NCBI GenBank assembly: GCA_028829895.1
Contig: CM054177.1
Coordinates: 32,947,064-33,011,063 of the forward strand
Direction of reading: 5' to 3'
From: Sinotaia quadrata
Taxonomy: Eukaryota > Mollusca > Gastropoda > Architaenioglossa > Viviparidae
DNA: 64,000 nucleotides
Below are positions 45,101-54,100 of the stretch, in pieces. The notes below the pieces were generated by a model. It saw only the letters and a list, made by a program, of their open reading frames with translations, was not told where the DNA came from and did not search any database. The translations under genes and the position numbers were made by a program. Numbering within the stretch: position 1 is the first letter of the stretch; every line of letters begins with the position of its first letter.

Positions 45101-48100
45101 TTGCAAATGTTTTCACAGCATTTATTTAAAATAAACACATTTATTCAAACTGATGGAGAAGAGAAAAGGGATAGTCAATTTCTTTAAAAATAAGATTTCT
45201 TAACTAATTCAAGGGTTTATAAGCAAATTTAAGTGTTTTTCAACAAGAAAATAAAATTCAAATACTTTTCAAGATGCTTCTCATTTTTAAGGTAGCTGCA
45301 AATCCTGAGAGTACCCCCGACCCCTCCAATGATCGGTTTACACAATAAGGAGTCTTTGAAGTGGCTTGTCAATGACATTAGAGATTATGCAGCAAAATAC
45401 AAGAGTTATTCTTTATTTACTTTATAAAAAGAAATCATCCACATTTAGCAGGACTCCAAGAATTTTACATGGTATTCATGAAACACAACAGAATGAAAAT
45501 GAAATGGAAGCAATAGATCTATCATAACGTATTACAAGCACCACATATTTATCAACCTTCATAACCACCACCACCACCATCCAAAAACAAAAAAAATGAC
45601 AATGTGTTCTCTGAGACTTATCAACTGTTGGCCCTGCACTCTTAGTATTGAAACTAAAAAAGCTGACAATACTCACAGCAATTTCACAATAGTTATTGAG
45701 AGCACTGGTTTCATGCTGGGAGAGTTCCTGAAAAATCAAATCATAACTAATATTTAAAACAAAATTTGCAACATTAAATATTTATTGTTATTTCATTTAC
45801 AACATCATTACTTCTATTAATATAGATGTCTGTAAAACTGTAGGTAAATTTAATTAGTTTAATTTAATAAGAGTCATGTCTTAAATATTTAATTGTGTTA
45901 TATACATGTAATTCATATAATTTTTATTAAATAAATATAATAAAAAGTTGTATTTCCCTTAATATCACTTTTGTAGTTCGAAAATAGGTTAGTTGGTGTG
46001 TCACTATATTGCAAAAATTTGCTTTTTTCTTGCAATATTATTTTATTTACTAAATTAAATTTTGTTATGATGTGGAAAAATAGAAAAATAGTTTTAAAAC
46101 AATGATGTAAACAAGAAAAGATAATTCTCAATGCAAAAATAGTAAACAACCAAAACACCTGGGACTGTGAAATGTTTATTTCAAGCACTGGATTTACAAT
46201 AATACTAAGATATTTTATTTAGTGTATGTTTTTATATACATACCTTTTAAATATTTTGCCCTGTTTTGTTTTTAATTTGAACATAATGTTTTCCTCTTAA
46301 TTTTTAAAACTTATATTTAGCTTCTGCCCTTTTCTTTGTTTCACAATCTTTCAATTTCTTTGGTGGTACATAAATGAAGCATAAGCATGAGGATTTTTAA
46401 GTTACATTATTTAATTATTAAAAACAGCAGAATCATCAAGTTGTGCATTTATTCTATTTATTATTTTGAATTTGAGCAAACTTAATAATTCTTGTGTTTT
46501 TTTTTAATAAAAAATAATGAAAACTGACTGATGGACAGTGTATAGTTTTGTCATCACAATATTTAATTATTAAAAGCAGTAGGTTAATTAAGATGTGCAG
46601 TTATCAACAGAATTAAATTTAGTTGTTGTAAATTGAATATTTCTTGTACAATTTAAATGAAGAAGAGAAAGTCCCTTGTTTGGCGAAGGCTAAGCTTGAT
46701 GTCATCAAGAAATTCCAGAAGGCGGTAGGACCTTGTCATGATAAATCTGTCATTACAAATACTTCAAGCATGTCACACCATCACTGCTAAGAAAAATATG
46801 TTCCAGCTCCAAGATACCATAGATTGATTATGGGTGTTTAAAGTATTTAAAAATAAAAGGTAAAGATGTCAACAGCCTTTCTGATAATTTTTGCATATAT
46901 TTGCAAGAAAACTACCAGTGTCTGACAGTGCACATGTTGTACTGTTGGTAGATGCAGATAGCAGCCTAGATACAAAGGAGGTGATTATAACTGATCTAGA
47001 TAATGTTCCAAGCAACCCACTACCAAACTGACACAAGATGCTGGATTTACAGGCCAAGATGAGCGTACTGCTATATTACGATACTGGATTTTTCATTGGT
47101 GAGGTATTTGAAGTTCACAGTACCAGTAGTGTTAGGATAATATTTAAGGAAAAGTATAGAAATATTTTCAAGTGGGGTGATAGAATGGACTGTGATGTGG
47201 ATGCCAAGTTTGTTTTTAAATGGGGCTTTAACCAAGGGAAGAACCTGGATAGTTTTGACCAGAGAGCATTACAGTAGGAATTTTCTATTTATAAAAATAT
47301 GTACTGTGATTAATAAAATATTTGATCTGTGTTGTGCATATTCATTGTTGGAATAAATACCACAAAACTGAATCATGTTTTATTTATAGTATATACTGTC
47401 ATTATATATTATTATTAATAAATATCATGTCATTATTGGATTTTTAATTAATGTACACTTAGGTAGAATTTTAGCAATAAAGTTGTTATACATATTTCAA
47501 TGTTTTTTAATACTTATCACAAAACTTTCAAATTATAAAAATATGTTTTACTTATTATTTTGTTATAATTAATAATACTATGTGTCAAATATTTATATAT
47601 ATATATATCCATGATTTATGCATATAGAATACCAAGCATAGTTTTAATTCAATTTTTAAAAAAATATTAAAGTTTTTACTAAAACATAAAAAGTTAGAGA
47701 TTTTAAACAAATAAAAGTTAGAGTTATCTGTCTTTAGATACATGGTATCATCCTGTTGATCATTTTAATAGGTGAACCTGTGTTATATTAGTTTCCAAGA
47801 TGTGAACATTTATCCATTTTAATTTTTTGGGTAAATAAAAATTGTAAAATAAAATTAAAAATAATTTACGATTAAACATAAATTATCTTAATATATTTAG
47901 ACAGAGTATAGTTTGCTGATCATTTTCATATGGGAAACAACTGTACGATACATGTATATAGTTTCAGAGATATGACAGTCTGCTTATTTACGTTTTCTGT
48001 ATTAAACTTTGTTAATGCTTTCTTTTTCCTTTGGTTAAAATTTGCAGAAATGGTCATTTTCAGCCTCCAGTAATTTCCACATTTTCTTTGTAATGCCTCT

Positions 48101-51100
48101 GGAAAAAGTAGGCATTAATTACATGGCAAATGATTTAATAATAAGCATTTTGGATGTACTTTGTCCATCATTTGCATATGTTATGATGATGTGAATGTTC
48201 CCGATTATTGCGTTATACAAGCAATTTTATGAAACAAAAGCCTGTTTCCCTTCAAAGTTTATAATAAACTTAAAAGTCAATTTTGGTTTTTCTACTTGTA
48301 CATGGCTATACTTATTAGAACTGTAGGACTGTTTTTCAGTGTGTTTATATTTTATTTGTAATGAACTTGGAAAATCACACATCCATTGTCTAAAATGTTG
48401 ACCATAAATGTCCATATATTTTGTATTTTTTTAGTGTGTGTGTGGTGATATAATTATAATGTGTTCAACATCTTTATGTATCTTTGATATACATCTGTAT
48501 ATAGGAAGCTTTTATACCAATCATGCAGATTTAATATGGTTTTAAAATATTAAATTTTGTATTATAAAATATTACAACAAATAAAACGTGCACAAATCTT
48601 TTGTTTAGTTAATGTATAAAATCCTGCTGATCATTTTAATAGGTGAACCATAACTGTGTTATGTATAGTTTCAGAGAAGTGACAATTTATCCTTTTTAAT
48701 TTTCTTTCTAAATAGAAATTATATAATAAAATTAAAAATCTAAATTAAATAAATGATCAAACATATCTTTATATATTTAGATAGAGCACAATTTACAGAT
48801 AATTTTGATATGTGAACCAGCTCTGTATGTTGTATAGTTTTAGAGATATGACAATTTGTATTTTTACGTTTTCTCTATAACATTTGGTTACTGCTCTTTT
48901 TTGGTTAAAATTTGTTGAAATGGTCATTTTCAGCTTCGAATAATTTCTTCAATGTTGTTGCTATGCCTTTGGGGGAAAAAGGCATTAACTACACAACAAA
49001 TGATTTAATAATATGCATTCTGGATATACTTTGTTCATCAGTTGCATATGCTAAGATGCCATGAATATTTCAGTTTGTTGCATTTTGTAAGCAATTTTAT
49101 TAAACAAAAGCATGTTCCTTTGCAATTTATAATAAATTAAAATTTCAATTCCACATTATGTCTGTATTTTCATGTTTTCTGTAAGTTAATTTAAAATGCT
49201 GGACCGTTGATCAGTATAGTTTACATTTTACTTGTACCGAACTTGACAAACTGCACATTCGTTACATCTAAAAAATGTTGATCATAAATTACGACACTAA
49301 ATTGACAATATCTCAAAAAGCATTATAGTTATCATATTAATTTTTTCTGCACAACCTTATTTCAACAGAACACACATTTTGAGCATAAAAGATTTGTACA
49401 ATATCAAGTGGAAAAAAATGAGTGGGTCTACCATAGAAATGAAATCTGGAATAAATTACCTCAAGGGAGTTATGAACAATATGCTTGTGAGCAGTGTAAG
49501 AAGGAAAGTTCATTAGAAAGATCTTGGTGACAAACTGCATCAGCCTTTCTTTTTCATCAGAACTCCATTCATCTTCTTGATCATCATCTTCCCCTACTTC
49601 AATTTTTAATTCTTCCCCTTCATCTCCTACATCCTCAGTTTTCTCTTTGTCACCAAATGAACCAGCTGCAATTTCTGGCTTTACTTGCACTATGATTTCA
49701 TCTTCGTCTGTTCTGGAGTTTGATGCTTTCTTTAGTTCTTTTTCAAGATCTTCTGGCAGAGTTTGGATGAAACGTATTGCAACTGTTAAAATTATCTGTA
49801 CAAGGTTGTTGAACCGCTCAAAGTTTTTGAAATCCTTAAAGCAACACATGCAATGCCTGTAAGAAATATAAAATTAAAAAGAACTGAATTAAACAAATTA
49901 ACTCCCAATAATATATTATTTAAGATCAAAAGTTATATTTGCATAATTTTATTGTTTTTAAATCTTTTAATATTTGAGTGTGTATTAAATGTTATGGGTT
50001 ATAGTTTTATACAAGAATGAGAACCTTTGGCAATAAAAACAATGATAAATGATGTTTAATACAATAATAGTATAGTAAAATTTATTAAAAAATAACATTT
50101 ATTTTTAAAAAATGTGTAATACTTATCTATAAACCTGTTATTTTCTTAGAGAAAGATCATTATTAATATTAATTTATTTCAGCAGTTACATATATGAAAC
50201 AACATTATAAACAACTGCCGTTAGGTGAAGCATTAATATAGAGTGAATGTTCCTATTGAAAATCAGAATTCAATCCAATGAAATAAATACATTTAAAAAC
50301 CATACCATCCAGTTCATGTTGTAGTTGTTTTTAATAATTTTTTTTATTAAAAACAAAAACTTATAAAAGAAATTAATTTAATTAACCCTGAGTTGATGCA
50401 AGCACACAATATATTATTATTACATATAACAAAACTGACAGAAAAAGCAATGCCAATGAAGTTAGCTCTTACTGGGCTATTTATTAAGGCAACATACTGG
50501 TTTTTTCCTCTTCATATACTGATATAGGGAAGGGAGGGAAGAGAATTTTCCTTATCGCTCTCATCTACCCCTTTTCAATTCACCACTGACTATACTACAT
50601 GTATATACTAGAAAGAGTCAGTCCATATTTTTTTTTAAATGAATGATAAACTGCCATTATAGAATACTCTAGCCATAATGATTATAATCTAAGATTAGGA
50701 TGTAATTAGAAGATGTCATAATATAAACAAACTACCACTATACTGTGTTCAAATTGGTGACCATTTTTGACTGGTTTTGTTCCTAAAAGGCATTGTTCTT
50801 TGTAAGCTGAAAGCTACAATAAATAAAACAATATAAGAATGTAAACTCAGTGTGTATATGTGTGTGTGTATGTGAGCTCTCAGCTTGCAAGATGTGAACG
50901 TAAGACAGCTGTTTTAGTGCTTATATGACCACCAATGCTCAAAAGTGATGAAAACTTTTTTTTTTAGTCGTTTCAAAATTTTTAATGTGAAATATATGAC
51001 ATAAATTATGAAAATAAAGAAAACATAAAACACTGTTAAAAATTAAAATATATAATCTAACTGATTTTCTTAAACTTATGTTTACTAAATCATTGTTTAC

Positions 51101-54100
51101 TGAGTTACTCTTGACAAAACCAACATTACAGCATGTAATTTAGAGTCCCAAATTAAAGCATATCTTTTTAGTTTTAATGATTATTATACTATTTGTTCAT
51201 TTATTGATACACTTTATTAATAACACTATTATTACTCCACTGTTAGTGTTAATTTTAAAAATAACTAAATTCTAATCTACTCAATTGTAATGTTGTCACA
51301 ATATCTAACATAATAAGTGAAATGACTAATTTTCAGTTTAACTTAAAATATCCAAATTAATTTAATCTAAATTTAATTTTTTAAATGTAATATATCTCTC
51401 TCACACACATGCACGCGCGCGCGCATATATATATGAGAGTATAATAATAATTAAGAATAAATGAATATATATGTATAAGAAGAATGCAAAAACCCTAAAA
51501 CAACTGGAAAATAACTACATATATCTGCAAAGCAAGTTTTGAAATTAGTAGTACAAATTACATAATTATATAAACAATTAACCATATTTTAAAGAAAAAT
51601 TATAACTGTCAATGTAATGCACTACAATCAATTTAGTTGTTATAGTACATCAAGAGTTTTGCTAACAATTTGTAGTGTTGTTACAAATTACCCACAAGAA
51701 CATCAACAATATTTTAATAATGAATTATGCTATTTTACAGAAGAAAAACCTTGGAGATTCACAATTTTAGAGTGTAACAGATCTGTACTGAAAAGAATAA
51801 ATCAGTACTGGTTCAAAGTGAAAATTTATGTTTGCCAAATTTATTACATATGATTATGACCACTACACGTCTACAGTTGAGCAATGTTACTGGACAGTGT
51901 CAAGAGCGTAAATAAATGCTTTCTTTCTAAAGACACCTGCTAGAGAAGTACATTAACAATAATATATCAGCACAGATTGTGCTGGTGGGATTTCCATCGT
52001 AAGGGTTAAAAAAAATGGGTACCATGTTGCCTGAAATGTCATGATGGTGTTAAGACTTTTTAATCAATTATTTATAATACATGTATTTATAATCTACAAA
52101 ATAATGTTTCAAATCTTGCCCAAACATGAAATTATTTTCTATTAAATACTCATTATACAACTAAGAAATTTTATCAAATGTTTTTCATATTTTTGTGATG
52201 ACAAGCTCTTGAATATTAATGTATATCTAACAATTTTTATGCTAAATAAGCAATGTAAATTTCTAAGGGAGACTACTCTGTTTCTAGTTAGTGTAAACTT
52301 TCCATTGAAATATTAAACTTCACTAGGATTAGTAGGAAGTAAGAAAACATGTAAAATATTATAATAATGTAGTATTCATTTACACTTTAGCAGTAAATAG
52401 AAAATAAAAGAATAAACTATAAGATGTAGAAAAAGACAACCACACGCTCCCAAGTATTTAGAAGTGTCAGATTTTTTCAGAATTTGTGGACCTGTTTGTG
52501 TGTGTGTATGCATTTATGCACACTTTCATGCATCCGTGCAAGGCTCAGAATTGCCAGTCATTTATATGACAATGGGAAAAAATCTCTTTAAAAGAAAATA
52601 AAAGTAATAGTATAGATAGCCATTAATACAATCTTTTGGGTTCTTAATAAGTATATTTTCTGTATATATAGCTCATTCTCTGGACAAGAGTTTGTGGTGA
52701 GGTGCAAAAAATAAAGTAGATTAAATCTAATGTTGATGTTATAGGAGTTTGAAATATGTAAAACTAAAAGGCACATGTTTCTGTTGAAAACTTAGAAAGT
52801 AAGGTTGAGATGTATTTTACCAGAAAAAAATTAAAAATAAGCAATATATTATGAGTATATTTTCTTCATTAACCTAATCTGGATAAATATTTATTTAAAA
52901 TGGGGGAGAAAACTATAACTTCGTAACGTGGAAACTTTCTCATCTCTCAGTTACAAAATTATCAACTCTCATAAAATAAGCTCTATTTTTCTCAACTAAA
53001 CATAAAACAAAGTTATTAATATTATAGTATATACTGTGAATATTAAATAATAAACAAAATATCTATTTAAATATACCATTTAAAAAGTATATAATAAGCC
53101 TAATTGTGATGTTAATATTCATGAATACAATTCACAGGTTTTCTACCCTTACTAGCTCAGGTTTAAAACATACACACAGCTTTGTAAAACTTTAAAAGCA
53201 AAATAAACTACATAGTACATGGATATGTGTATAAATATGTAAGCTATTTATGATGTTAATCAATTTAATCAAAATACATGTATATCGAGGTTATCATAAA
53301 TCTTAGCTGTTTTGAAGCATTGATGATTCTGAAAATTTTCCCAACTTTACTGTTGCATCAATGAAATCTTAATAGAAACGAAAGTTATTTTTCTATTTGG
53401 TACTTAAACTCATCACACCAAGACAAAATGATATGAGAGTTATCTTTATGAAATATAGTGCCTTTGAAAAATGTAAGTAGTTCGCAATTCTATCATAATT
53501 ATTTTATATTTACAAATTTATGAAGTTCTTTGTAATGTGTTAAAGAGGAAACAAAGTTAAATTAATTTCCCTAAAGCCAAATATTTCTTAAAAGTGAATA
53601 TAAATTATAATGAATAAATTTGAAAAACTTTAGCATATGAATAATTTCTACTGCTGGGATTTTTTATGTCATAAGGTGTGCAAATGTGACATGTCGATGT
53701 TTGGTAAAAGGATAAAAGTTTGGTTCTGACTTTTTTGAAACTAAGTGTTACAAAAGATGTGCCTTTTAAAAATATTATTTCTTCACAAAATTTATCATTT
53801 CCAGATAAAAGGAATATTGAATGTTGCTTCAATGTATTATCACTTCTAAGAAAACATTGATATGGTAAGTCTGTTAGATTATTTATAACAATGAAAATGA
53901 AAGAAAATGGCTATATATGTATGCATGTCACAAAAAGAGGTGCCATTTTCCAGTTTAAAACGAATTTGTATTACAAATAATTACAAAATAAATAACACAT
54001 ATTCAAACAACCATCTTATAGTTATATGTATCTCCCACATTTCAATGCTTTATTTTTTAAGAAAACACATTTCTAATGCCCAGAGAATGAGCTATATATA

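Noticed and set aside
49647..49862. Plus-strand ORF over exon 3
   Set aside because: Mirror frame of a real exon on the other strand.
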